From contig NZ_JAPWKD010000019.1 of assembly GCF_028283705.1 (NCBI RefSeq), forward strand, positions 1 through 64,000: DNA of 64,000 bases. The letters are read 5' to 3'. A model generated the notes under the pieces. That model was not told the DNA's origin, ran no database searches, and saw only the letters and a list, made by a program, of their open reading frames with translations. The translations under genes and the position numbers were made by a program. This stretch comes from Pantoea sp. Lineage in GTDB: Bacteria; Pseudomonadota; Gammaproteobacteria; Enterobacterales; Enterobacteriaceae. Positions 9,009 to 16,371 of this stretch are shown one piece after another; position 1 is the first letter of the stretch; every line of letters begins with the position of its first letter.

Positions 9009-9617
9009 TCAGGATTGCACTGCAGGTAAAAGATCGGTGCCAATCATGGCGTTGCGGGTGACCAGTTCTGCCAGCTCCGCTTCGGTTAAATGTTCACTGC
9101 CGCTGGGGCGCTGCGGCAGCACCATATAGCGAATCTCGGCATTGCTATCCCAGACACGGATTTCGACCCTGGCTGGCAGGGTGACGCCAAATTCCGCCAG
9201 CACGCTGCGCGGTTCGATCACGGCGCGGGAGCGGTATTGCGGGGCTTTGTACCAGGTCGGCGGCAGGCCAAGGGTGGGCCACGGATAGCAAGAGCACAGC
9301 GTACACACCACCATGTTATGGACGTCCGCGGTATTCTCAGCGACATACATATGCGCGCCTTCCAGACCGGTGAAACCGAGCTCGGCAATGGCGGCGGTGG
9401 CATCGGTCAGCAGGCGCTGTTTATAGTCCGGATCGGTCCAGGCTTTCGCCACCACTTTGGCGCCGTTTTTCGGGCCAAAACGATGTTCAAAAATATCAAT
9501 GATTTCATCGACGGCGTCCGCCTGGATGTAGCCCTTCTCAATTAATAACGACTGAATTGCCTTAATCCGCAGCGTCGGAATATTCGGGGGTGTTGTGGGT
9601 TCGGTGATAGTGCTCAT
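9009..9617 (-). CDS. nthA: Cobalt-type nitrile hydratase alpha subunit (three-subunit enzyme)
   Basis: A 202-residue alpha subunit that holds the catalytic metal and hydrates nitriles to amides. The claw-setting motif is V-C-T-L-C-S-C with cysteines at residues 105, 108 and 110; Thr at 106 is the cobalt-type signature (iron enzymes have Ser). The middle and last cysteines are those oxidised to sulfinic and sulfenic acid in the family. [14 protein letters not shown] and [17 protein letters not shown] follow as expected. GAGGA upstream of 9617 supports the start. It is first in its operon, behind a sigma-54 promoter and a leader terminator. Confidence 0.93.
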   Translation of the reverse strand: MSTITEPTTPPNIPTLRIKAIQSLLIEKGYIQADAVDEIIDIFEHRFGPKNGAKVVAKAWTDPDYKQRLLTDATAAIAELGFTGLEGAHMYVAENTADVHNMVVCTLCSCYPWPTLGLPPTWYKAPQYRSRAVIEPRSVLAEFGVTLPARVEIRVWDSNAEIRYMVLPQRPSGSEHLTEAELAELVTRNAMIGTDLLPAVQS

Positions 9618-9686
9618 TGTCTTTCCTCATTTTCTGTTGGTAACGCAATCCGTGAACCATTTCATTGGCGTGGGATTATTTTTCGC

Positions 9687-9724
9687 AAAAAAAAAGCCCC
9701 TAAGCTCTTGCGAGCTACAGGGGC
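9687..9724 (-). terminator. Leader terminator upstream of nthA, probable antitermination target
   Basis: On the minus strand GCCCC and AGCTC pair with GAGCT and GGGGC around a GCAA loop, followed by nine T (9687-9695). The hairpin lies between the sigma-54 promoter and the nthA start, so transcription would stop before the structural genes unless relieved. Its 5' arm shares GGC with the small hairpin at 9722-9733, so the two structures exclude each other. Confidence 0.85.
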
Positions 9725-9733
9725 ATCTTTGCC
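9722..9733 (-). promoter_or_regulatory. ANTAR-type hairpin of the nthA leader
   Basis: Minus-strand GGC-AAAGAT-GCC offers a six-base loop with A first and G fourth, the rule reported for ANTAR antiterminator targets. A GGCA/TGCC stem with a four-base loop is also possible. The 14 bases GGCAAAGATGCCCC are identical in the leader of the hydrolase gene (13577-13590). The usual first hairpin of the ANTAR pair is not obvious here. Confidence 0.6.
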
Positions 9734-9828
9734 ATTGTCAGATTATTTATGAAGCAGGCGAACGAAAATATTAAAAAAGCAGTAAACCAATTTAGCGTGA
9801 CAGGAATATCACATGACCTCTTTAACTA

Positions 9829-9844
9829 AGCAATATATATGCCA
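9829..9844 (-). promoter_or_regulatory. Sigma-54 (-24/-12) promoter for the nitrile hydratase operon
   Basis: Minus-strand TGGCAT-ATATA-TTGCT matches the sigma-54 consensus TGGCAC-N5-TTGCW in all GG and GC positions with exact spacing. It would start a leader RNA of about 200 bases before nthA. A second copy with the same spacing lies before the hydrolase gene. Confidence 0.75.
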
Positions 9845-9946
9845 TAAAAATAATCTTTGATCTACTTCATTTTTATGTTTTAAAACATGATGTTAATCAT
9901 GGTCTTTAACGCCAGTCATCGGGGCGTAATAAAAGGTTTTTTCTGT

Positions 9947-9984
9947 TGCGCATTTTTAGTGCAGCGCCATCACTCTGCTGGTGC
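9947..9984 (-). promoter_or_regulatory. Candidate NtrC enhancer sites of the nthA promoter
   Basis: A dyad TGCGCAT-TTT-TAGTGCA (9947-9963) and a weaker site TCACTC-TGC-TGGTGC (9970-9984) resemble the NtrC consensus TGCACCA-N3-TGGTGCA. Their centres are 22 bp apart, about two helical turns, some 110-140 bp upstream of the sigma-54 promoter. They overlap the end region just before the AmiR-like stop codon. Confidence 0.5.
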
Positions 9985-9999
9985 GAAATAGCGATGCCA

Positions 10000-10605
10000 T
10001 CACAATGATAATAATTTTATATGCCTGATCCAGGCCTCCGGATTAGCGAGCATTATCAGGCAAAACTCTTCCACCGTTTTTTGCTGTTCGGTTGCCAGTT
10101 GACGTAATAAAGCATAGGCAGATTGTTCACTAAAATTAAACTCTTTAATCAGCAATAATTGCGCTGATAATAAAAAACGTCGCAGTTGATGCCGGTGTTC
10201 AAATTGCTGCAACTGGTGCTGTAATTGCTTCTGACGCTGAAAATCATGGCGCGCCAGAATCAGGGTCGATAGCACTCCCTCAGCTTTAACTGGTTTGCGT
10301 AAATAACCATTGATGTTCTGATCGATCACCCATTTAACCCGTGAAGGGGTTTCCATACCCAGCAGCGCAATTTTTGCCAGTGCGGGCCAGCTGTTTTCTT
10401 CCATGCTGTGGATCAGCGCCCGATTATCCGAATCAAAAATCATGCCGTCATATGGCGCATCAAAAATAGTCGGGTGGAAATGGCTAAAACTGTCACCCGC
10501 GATCCCCAGTCGCTGGAACTGGAGCAGCAACGCATTTTCGTCACGGGTATGACAGCCAATGAGTGCGATGCGTAATCCTCTCACCACCATCAGTTGCTTT
10601 TGCAT
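10000..10605 (-). CDS. AmiR-like transcription antiterminator with ANTAR domain
   Basis: A 201-residue protein close in length to AmiR (about 196). The N-terminal 120 residues form a degenerate receiver-like domain (LRIALIGCHTRDENALLLQF, YDGMIFDSDN) lacking a clear phospho-acceptor set. A coiled-coil linker rich in Gln and His follows (RQKQLQHQLQQFEHRHQ). The C-terminus is an ANTAR domain with LLSAQLLLIKEFNFSEQSAY and LLRQLATEQQKTVEEF. Such proteins bind hairpins in leader RNA and prevent termination. The gene lies 25 bases after the AmiC-like gene and just upstream of one of the two candidate leader targets. Confidence 0.85.
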   Translation of the reverse strand: MQKQLMVVRGLRIALIGCHTRDENALLLQFQRLGIAGDSFSHFHPTIFDAPYDGMIFDSDNRALIHSMEENSWPALAKIALLGMETPSRVKWVIDQNINGYLRKPVKAEGVLSTLILARHDFQRQKQLQHQLQQFEHRHQLRRFLLSAQLLLIKEFNFSEQSAYALLRQLATEQQKTVEEFCLIMLANPEAWIRHIKLLSL

Positions 10606-10630
10606 ATGCAGCTTACCCCCTTGCGACCGG

Positions 10631-11797
10631 TTACTGACGGGACAAATCGGACCAGGTTAACCACGGGTCCGGTGTCACAGGTGAAGCCGCCTGCCACAGC
10701 AGGTGAAACTGACCATCCGCCCCGATGCGCGCCAGGCGTGGCGTCAGGCTGGCATGGTTGTTTTCGCGATTAATCCGGGTTACCCCGTTCGGAGCAAGCA
10801 GTTCATAGCCATAAATCGCTTCCTTAACCAGCGCAGGATCATCGCTACCACTGGCCTGGATACCTCTTGCCAGAAAATGGCCGCTCATCCATGCCGCCTC
10901 TGCATCGACAGTTGTGGTGGCCTGTTCACCGAAACGCTGGTGATACCGGGCGACAAACTGTTCATTTTGCGCGTTGGCGATGCTATGAAAATAGACCGCT
11001 GATACCAGACAACCTTCCAGCGCCTCAGCCCCGATCATCACCACTTCACGTTCGCACAGGGTCAGGCTCAGGCGCGCGGGAGCCGCTTCACGCAGGAAAG
11101 GATGTTCCGGCATCATCGTTTTCCACAGCTGGAAGAAGCGATAAGCGGAGATGCCGACCAGTGTGATCAGAATCACCGGCGGACGACGCGCCAGAATATC
11201 CTGAATAATCGGCAGCACATCGGTTTCCCCCAGCGGCAGGAACTCGCTGGCGATCATTTTTCCACCGCGGGCTTCCACCGTTTCGCGCGTAATGCGGTCG
11301 ATCTCTTCGGACCAGATATAGTTAGACCCGACGTGATAAACCTCGCGCGGATAATGTGCGAAGACATAATCCAGCATCGGCAGGACATGCTGATTGGGGG
11401 CCGCCCCGAGATACATCACATGGTCACTGCTTTCAAATCCCTCGTAACGTGCGGTGTGCCATAGCAGAGCGTTCGCTCCCTCCACCAGTGGCAGGATCAG
11501 TTTGCGCGACGCCGAGGTGTAACAACCGACAATATGTTTCACGCCGTGACTGTGCAGCAAATCACGGCAATAGCGATAGTAATTCTCCAGCTGGCAGCCG
11601 GGATCGCAGACGATCGGTGCGAGGGAAAAGTCCAGGCTATCATCGGCGTTGACCTCTTCAATCGCCAGCATGATGCCGTTCAGCATCTCGCGGCCAATGC
11701 TGCCATAGTGCCCGGACACCGAGTAGAGAATGCCAACCGGAATGGTGGACTTACACCTGCGCTCACGCGGTGCGAAAGGGGCTTCTTTTGCTGACAT
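10631..11797 (-). CDS. AmiC-like amide-sensing negative regulator
   Basis: A 388-residue protein of the type-I periplasmic-binding fold used by AmiC, FmdD and UrtA, but without a signal peptide, so cytoplasmic like AmiC. Recognisable segments are IPVGILYSVSGHYGSIGREM, IVCDPGCQLENYYRYC, VKHIVGCYTSASRK, VYHVGSNYIWSEEIDRI and ARYHQRFGEQATTTVDAEAA. In Pseudomonas AmiC binds short amides and releases AmiR. GGAG seven bases before the ATG at 11797 favours this start over one six codons earlier. It sits between the hydrolase and the AmiR-like gene, matching ami-operon logic. Confidence 0.85.
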   Translation of the reverse strand: MSAKEAPFAPRERRCKSTIPVGILYSVSGHYGSIGREMLNGIMLAIEEVNADDSLDFSLAPIVCDPGCQLENYYRYCRDLLHSHGVKHIVGCYTSASRKLILPLVEGANALLWHTARYEGFESSDHVMYLGAAPNQHVLPMLDYVFAHYPREVYHVGSNYIWSEEIDRITRETVEARGGKMIASEFLPLGETDVLPIIQDILARRPPVILITLVGISAYRFFQLWKTMMPEHPFLREAAPARLSLTLCEREVVMIGAEALEGCLVSAVYFHSIANAQNEQFVARYHQRFGEQATTTVDAEAAWMSGHFLARGIQASGSDDPALVKEAIYGYELLAPNGVTRINRENNHASLTPRLARIGADGQFHLLWQAASPVTPDPWLTWSDLSRQ

Positions 11798-11814
11798 GCG
11801 CGTTCTCCTCTCCA

Positions 11815-13527
11815 TTAATCCGCTTCTGCCACCGTGATCAGCAGGGGGTAATAATGTGGCTGACGCATCGCCACCAGATCTTTACGGCGCACCACATTGG
11901 TGGGATAACCGGAGGCAAGGTTGCTGGTATCGATGTCGAGTAACGCCAGGCCTTCGGCATCCGTGATCAGCGTTTCCTGCCGTGGCCAGGCGAAGGTGTC
12001 CGGGCCAAAATTGCCGCTCAATCCACTGGCATCGGCATTGGCATAACTGAGATAAACATTGTTTTCACCGGCTCTGACACGGGGTAACAGCCAGTGGTAA
12101 TCGCAGGCCGCCGTGGATATCGGAAAATTATGCGGTACTGCGGTTCCCGGATGGGGCATCGAAGGCGGCAACGCCAGCGTGGCCGGACAGGCGATAATAT
12201 CGCAACCCTGCATCGATAATACCCGTCCCGCTTCGGGATACAGCAGGTCTTCACCCAACAGGAGCCCCACGCGGCCACAGGGGAGGTCAAAGGTTTTCCA
12301 GCAATCACCGGCACGCGCCCAGTCGCGGGTGGCATCACTGAGGTGGGTCTGCCGATAGTGCCCGACCAGGCCATCAGGGCCGATCAGCAATGCGCTGTTG
12401 TAGCAGTTATTTTCGTCATCTTTCTCTGCCATCCCCAGCACCAGATACAGTCGCAGGCGAGCCGTCAGTGCCATCAGGTTATGAATGGCCGGGTGCTGCT
12501 GAGTAATGGCGCTCTCTGAGGAAAGATAAGGCCCGGTCAGGCTGTATTCCGGCAGGGTTAACAATTCGACACCAGCCTGTGCGGCCGCAGTGGCCCAGTG
12601 GGTGATGGTGGCCAGATTGCTTGCCACCTCACTTACCGGGGTAAACTGCGCCACGGCGATACGCGAGCATTTGCCCGTCGGCAGCGGGAATTTATCGTAA
12701 AGCCGGAAGAAATCGAGCGGATTCCACATAAAGGTGTGCGTCATTAAACTTTTATACAACTCCGGGCGACGGCGGGTTAACTGCGGGCGTAGCGTCACTT
12801 CCGGCAATAATTCGCCATACACAATGCCATCGCCACTGTCTCGCCATGCCTGAACGTTGCCATCCGGATCGATGATGCAACTGCCGCCGCTGAACTGAAC
12901 GCCACGTTCGGCACCCCAGCGGTTGCTTTCAATCAGGTAGCAACCATTTTCATAGGCGCGATTGATCCAGTAAGGTGCCGGGGTACGTTCCGCCAGCCAG
13001 TTACTGATGTGGCAAATCACATCGGCCTGTTGCACACAGGCCAGCCTTGCCGTTTCGATAAAGTGGATGTCCATGCAGATCAGCAGGGCGATATTACCGA
13101 TCGGCGTGGCGAAGACCTGATGACCGAGATCGCCATTGGCGGCCCATTTAGGTTCTGAGATATAAGGATGGGTCTTGCGGTGTTTACCGATGACACCCTC
13201 AGGGCCGATCAGCACCGCGGTGTTGTAATACAGGTCGGTAACGCTATCCACTTCCGGCATACCGAGTACCAGATAGCAGCCATAGTGGGCAGACAGTTGC
13301 GTAAAGCGTGCGGTAGTCGTACCGGGTACGGTCTCGACAAAATCAGCCACTTCTCCGCGATCCATCCAGCAATAGCCCGTGGTGCCCATTTCGGGCATGA
13401 CAATCAATTGAGCGCCATTACGTGCCGCCTCTTCCACCAGGGCGCACAAACGTTGAATATTTTCTTCTTTGCGGAATTGCTGCGGTTCAAATTGAATCGC
13501 CGCAACGGACAGGTGCTCTTTAATCAT
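11815..13527 (-). CDS. Two-domain nitrilase-superfamily hydrolase (amidase/nitrilase)
   Basis: A 570-residue protein with two tandem carbon-nitrogen hydrolase domains, twice the usual size. Domain 1 (about 5-245) keeps the catalytic triad: Glu46 in VMPEMGTTGY, Lys118 in GKHRKTHP, Cys151 in LLICMDIHF. In domain 2 (about 288-560) Glu327 remains (TLPEYSLTG) but the Lys position is Gln393 (GHYRQTHL) and the Cys position is Gly425 (LLLGEDLLYPE), so it is probably non-catalytic. The ATG at 13527 is preceded by AAGGAGCAAGACA. With AmiC/AmiR-like regulators downstream, an amidase that completes nitrile or amide breakdown is the best inference; direct nitrilase action is possible. Confidence 0.82.
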   Translation of the reverse strand: MIKEHLSVAAIQFEPQQFRKEENIQRLCALVEEAARNGAQLIVMPEMGTTGYCWMDRGEVADFVETVPGTTTARFTQLSAHYGCYLVLGMPEVDSVTDLYYNTAVLIGPEGVIGKHRKTHPYISEPKWAANGDLGHQVFATPIGNIALLICMDIHFIETARLACVQQADVICHISNWLAERTPAPYWINRAYENGCYLIESNRWGAERGVQFSGGSCIIDPDGNVQAWRDSGDGIVYGELLPEVTLRPQLTRRRPELYKSLMTHTFMWNPLDFFRLYDKFPLPTGKCSRIAVAQFTPVSEVASNLATITHWATAAAQAGVELLTLPEYSLTGPYLSSESAITQQHPAIHNLMALTARLRLYLVLGMAEKDDENNCYNSALLIGPDGLVGHYRQTHLSDATRDWARAGDCWKTFDLPCGRVGLLLGEDLLYPEAGRVLSMQGCDIIACPATLALPPSMPHPGTAVPHNFPISTAACDYHWLLPRVRAGENNVYLSYANADASGLSGNFGPDTFAWPRQETLITDAEGLALLDIDTSNLASGYPTNVVRRKDLVAMRQPHYYPLLITVAEAD

Positions 13528-13543
13528 TGTCTTGCTCCTTGAG

Positions 13544-13581
13544 AAAAAAAAAGCCCCATTGCCGGTTAAGGACAATGGGGC
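13544..13581 (-). terminator. Leader terminator upstream of the hydrolase operon
   Basis: On the minus strand GCCCCATTG (13573-13581 side) pairs with CAATGGGGC around an 11-base loop and is followed by nine T (13544-13552). The ribosome-binding site of the hydrolase follows at once. As at nthA, the 5' arm overlaps the small AAAGAT-loop hairpin, so terminator and hairpin are alternatives. Confidence 0.88.
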
Positions 13582-13590
13582 ATCTTTGCC
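13579..13590 (-). promoter_or_regulatory. ANTAR-type hairpin of the hydrolase leader
   Basis: Minus-strand GGC-AAAGAT-GCC, identical to the nthA leader element together with the next two C residues. A perfect inverted repeat GATAAC-TAA-GTTATC lies about 15 bases upstream (13605-13619) and may serve as a first hairpin, though its loop does not fit the six-base rule. Confidence 0.6.
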
Positions 13591-13655
13591 TGGTCGTATG
13601 CTGATAACTTAGTTATCGACGTCTGAAAACGTTTGACTATGCGATGATTTTTTTA

Positions 13656-13671
13656 AGCAAATTAAGTGCCA
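13656..13671 (-). promoter_or_regulatory. Sigma-54 (-24/-12) promoter for the hydrolase-amiC-amiR operon
   Basis: Minus-strand TGGCAC-TTAAT-TTGCT is a near-perfect match to TGGCAC-N5-TTGCW. It lies about 130 bases upstream of the hydrolase start and before the leader terminator. Confidence 0.82.
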
Positions 13672-13734
13672 TATTTAATATTCATTAAAAATCATTCGGT
13701 TATATATTCTCATCAGGCCCAGCGTTTTTCATAA

Positions 13735-13782
13735 GCACAGAACTGGTGCAAAAAAGCAGCGAAAATGCATCAGGCGGGTGCG
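13735..13782 (-). promoter_or_regulatory. Candidate tandem NtrC sites of the hydrolase promoter
   Basis: GCACAG-AAC-TGGTGC (13735-13749) and TGCATCA-GGC-GGGTGCG (13766-13782) each resemble the NtrC dyad GCACCA-N3-TGGTGC. Centres are 32 bp apart, about three helical turns, 70-115 bp upstream of the sigma-54 promoter. The far site lies just past the stop codon of the MFS gene. Confidence 0.5.
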
Positions 13783-13791
13783 AATGATTTT

Positions 13792-15222
13792 TTAACGCAC
13801 AATGTCAGAAACGGCAGCATGGCGACCGTTTTTGCGCATCTTCGCACTGGCAATTTTTTCGATATCCTCCAGCGCGACACCTTTGGTTTCCGGGACAAAC
13901 TTGACCAGGAACAGATAGCAGATCACATTGAAGCCCACAAATATCCACATCGAAAACGCCCCGTTAAAGTGGCTTTGCAGCCAGGCATTATCATTAACGA
14001 TCGGGAACAGCAGTGTAATGATGAAATTCGCCACCCACATCAGGCTCACCGCCAGACTCATGCCGACGTTGCGGATTTTCTCCGGGAAGATTTCAGCAAT
14101 CAGCACCCAGGCACCGGCACCCCAGCCCATTGCAAACGACACCATAAATAACAGAATGCCGAACACGGTTAAGTAGCCGGTATCCTGGCTGTATAAACCC
14201 CACGAGGCGATAAGCAGGCCGAGTGTGGCACCCGCAGTACCGATTTTCATGATCGGCAACCGGCCATAGCGATCAAATAAATTCATGCCGATGAAGCCGC
14301 CGACACCATTGGCCACAGCGATGAAAATCGTCTGGAACAGCACCGCATCTTTGCCGGAGGATCCCTGTTCCAGCACCAGTGGTGCGTAGTAGTTCATTAC
14401 ATTGATACCGGTGAACTGCTGAAGCACGGCAATCATCACGCCCACCGCCAGAATAAATTTGAGCACTGGCGTGTCAGGCAGGCTGCCTTTAATTTTGGCT
14501 CCGGTGTTTCTCGCCTGATGGGCGGCAAAGATTTGTTGTGCCTCCACGCTGTTGAAATGCGGGTAGATGCGGCTATATAAGCTAATCGCCCGGGCGCTGT
14601 GGTTATGACGCAGATTCCACTGCGGTGACTCGGGCATGAGGGTACTGAGCACCAGCATGATCACCGAAGGCACCAGCTGCGACCCCATCATCCAGCGCCA
14701 TCCCTGATTTTGCATCCAGTTATCATCCATACCGCGGGCAATGGTGTAATTGACGATAAAGACGCCCAGCACGCCAATGACCATCGCCAGGTTAAACAGG
14801 CCCGAACATTTTGCCCGGATGGCGGTGGGCGCGACTTCCGACATATACATCGGGGCAATGGTACCGGCGACGCCGACAGCGAACCCGCACAGGATGCGTC
14901 CGGACCAGAACACTTCAAAGGAATCCGTCAGGGAACAAAGCAGTGATGTAGCGATAAACACCAGCGACGACAGCAACAGCGCAGGGCGGCGTCCCACTTT
15001 TTCGGCAATGGTCCCGGCCAGCAACGCACCCACCGTCGCCCCGGCGATAATGCTGGAGACCGCCCAACCCACTTCGGCGGGTGACAGAGCGAAATACATT
15101 TTAACCGGTGAAATTGCGCCAGAGATGACGGCGGTAGAATAGCCGAACATCAGGCCCCCGAGGGAAGCACAGCAGCATATGAGATACACATAGCCGGCAT
15201 TAAATTTTTGTTCGTAGGACAT
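13792..15222 (-). CDS. Sugar porter-family MFS transporter (IolT/XylE-like)
   Basis: A 476-residue, 12-segment inner-membrane H+ symporter. Family signatures are present: GGLMFGYSTAVISGA in segment 1, EKVGRRPALL, GRILCGFAVGVAGTIAPMYM with SEVAPTAIRA, PESPQWNL, AVLQQFTGINVMNYYAP, FDRYGRLPIM, LIAEIFPEKIRNVGMS and VPETKGVALEDIE. The neighbouring divergent genes encode inositol-type isomerases, so myo-inositol or a related polyol or sugar is a reasonable guess. It is divergent from 15476 across a 253-base control region and shares a motif with the gcd/lacI region. Confidence 0.88.
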   Translation of the reverse strand: MSYEQKFNAGYVYLICCCASLGGLMFGYSTAVISGAISPVKMYFALSPAEVGWAVSSIIAGATVGALLAGTIAEKVGRRPALLLSSLVFIATSLLCSLTDSFEVFWSGRILCGFAVGVAGTIAPMYMSEVAPTAIRAKCSGLFNLAMVIGVLGVFIVNYTIARGMDDNWMQNQGWRWMMGSQLVPSVIMLVLSTLMPESPQWNLRHNHSARAISLYSRIYPHFNSVEAQQIFAAHQARNTGAKIKGSLPDTPVLKFILAVGVMIAVLQQFTGINVMNYYAPLVLEQGSSGKDAVLFQTIFIAVANGVGGFIGMNLFDRYGRLPIMKIGTAGATLGLLIASWGLYSQDTGYLTVFGILLFMVSFAMGWGAGAWVLIAEIFPEKIRNVGMSLAVSLMWVANFIITLLFPIVNDNAWLQSHFNGAFSMWIFVGFNVICYLFLVKFVPETKGVALEDIEKIASAKMRKNGRHAAVSDIVR

Positions 15223-15475
15223 CGCAGAACCTCTGAGCTATCAATGATGCATTAGTGATCATCTTTACTGTCTCATTCTGCAACTCAAATGATCATATTT
15301 GTATCAATTCTATGATCGCTCTCACAGGAATGAAATGAAAATGCCATTTGTGTATTTTTTAAAACATTCATTTGGGTAGTATCGGGATCAGCTTCTCCAC
15401 TTATCAGGCGGGGCGCAGGTACCATTGCCCGGCCTGAAAGTTTTCATTCAGTCCCTGAGAGTCAGAGGAAATAAA
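15223..15475. promoter_or_regulatory. Divergent control region, MFS transporter / isomerase
   Basis: AT-rich region with several related elements: ATGATCAT inside TCAAATGATCATATTTG (15284-15301), TGATC at 15256-15260 and GTCTCATT. On the minus strand GATACAAATATG overlaps this. No transcript end is visible. It should contain back-to-back promoters for the transporter and the isomerase genes. Confidence 0.5.
15294..15306 (-). promoter_or_regulatory. Candidate LacI-type operator half, copy 1
   Basis: Minus-strand TGATACAAATATG is identical over 13 bases to 19821-19833 in the gcd/lacI intergenic region. In both places a GATCATA lies 10-20 bases to its 5' side. Shared use by the LacI-family protein encoded at 19960 is inferred. 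Confidence 0.5.
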
Positions 15476-16300
15476 ATGATTACGTCACTGCATGGTATTT
15501 CGACAATGCACGGAAATTTGATTAGTGATATACGCTTAGCCAAAGAGGCGGGATTTAATTCGCTGGAAATATTTTATCCAAAATTTGTCCGTTATCTGGA
15601 AAATGGCGGGACGATTGAGGTGTTAAAAAAACAAATCCATGACGCGGGTCTGACGGTATCTTTTCTCAGCGCCCTCGATCATATCGAACGTTTCGAACAG
15701 GACGATCGTGCCGCGCTGTTGGCCGAAGCAGAGAAAATTACCCAGGAAGCGGTGCAGTTAGGCACAGACACGGTGATGGTGCTGCCGAGAAACGGTATCG
15801 ACCAATTCTCCGATGAAAAGATCATGAATATTATGACGGACAATATCGCCGCGATAGCCAGCATCGGTGAGCGTTACGGTGTGCGTTATATGATTGAATT
15901 ACCGGCGTTTACTAAGTTCAGAACCCTTCAGCAAGGCCTTGAGGTGATTGAGCGTGTCGGTAAAAGGAACGTCGGTATTGTGGTCGATTTCTGGCACTTC
16001 TACGCAGCGGGATGTACCCCTGAGGAAGTCAGTCGTATGAATAAAGATCATATTTTCGGCGTCCATTTCTGTGATGGATTCGTACCGAAAAATGAAAGCG
16101 ACAGCTGGGATGAAACTATTCTGCGCTCCTGTATGCCGGGTGAAGGCGAGATTGATTTGCAGCAATGGTCAGATGCGGTTAAAGCCACCGGCTATGACGG
16201 TGCCTGGTCTGTTGAATTAATCAGCCCGGCCATCTGGGAAAAAGATCCGGTTATTACCACAAAGACGCTGTGTCATTCCCTGAAGCAATACGCCGCTTAA
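15476..16300 (+). CDS. Xylose isomerase-like TIM-barrel sugar (phosphate) isomerase/epimerase
   Basis: A 274-residue AP-endonuclease-2-type TIM barrel. Metal-site and fold segments visible are RYMIELPAFTKF, VGIVVDFWHFYAAG, IFGVHFCDGFVPKNE and CMPGEGEIDLQQW. GAGG seven bases upstream selects the ATG at 15476 over an earlier in-frame ATG. Members include IolI, IolE and hydroxypyruvate isomerases; I cannot fix the substrate. It begins a two-gene operon with the IolE-like gene and is divergent from a sugar MFS transporter. Confidence 0.8.
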   Translation: MITSLHGISTMHGNLISDIRLAKEAGFNSLEIFYPKFVRYLENGGTIEVLKKQIHDAGLTVSFLSALDHIERFEQDDRAALLAEAEKITQEAVQLGTDTVMVLPRNGIDQFSDEKIMNIMTDNIAAIASIGERYGVRYMIELPAFTKFRTLQQGLEVIERVGKRNVGIVVDFWHFYAAGCTPEEVSRMNKDHIFGVHFCDGFVPKNESDSWDETILRSCMPGEGEIDLQQWSDAVKATGYDGAWSVELISPAIWEKDPVITTKTLCHSLKQYAA

Positions 16301-16322
16301 TCGTCATTATTTCTGTTATCGA

Positions 16323-16349
16323 ACATCCGGGATTTTATATTCCGGATGT
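16323..16349 (+). other. Hairpin between the two isomerase genes
   Basis: ACATCCGG and CCGGATGT form an 8-bp stem with an 11-base AT-rich loop in the 71-base gap between the two genes. There is no U tract, so it is more likely to adjust mRNA stability or relative expression than to terminate. Confidence 0.45.
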
Positions 16350-16371
16350 CTGACTATGGATGAGGAACATT

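Noticed and set aside
8225..9061. 278-residue plus-strand open frame across the nitrile hydratase region
   Set aside because: Composition is that of an antisense shadow; the opposite strand encodes three well-matched subunit genes with ribosome-binding sites.
13605..13619. GATAAC-TAA-GTTATC as a confident first hairpin of the ANTAR pair
   Set aside because: The loop does not obey the six-base A1/G4 rule and no counterpart is evident in the nthA leader; kept only as a possibility.
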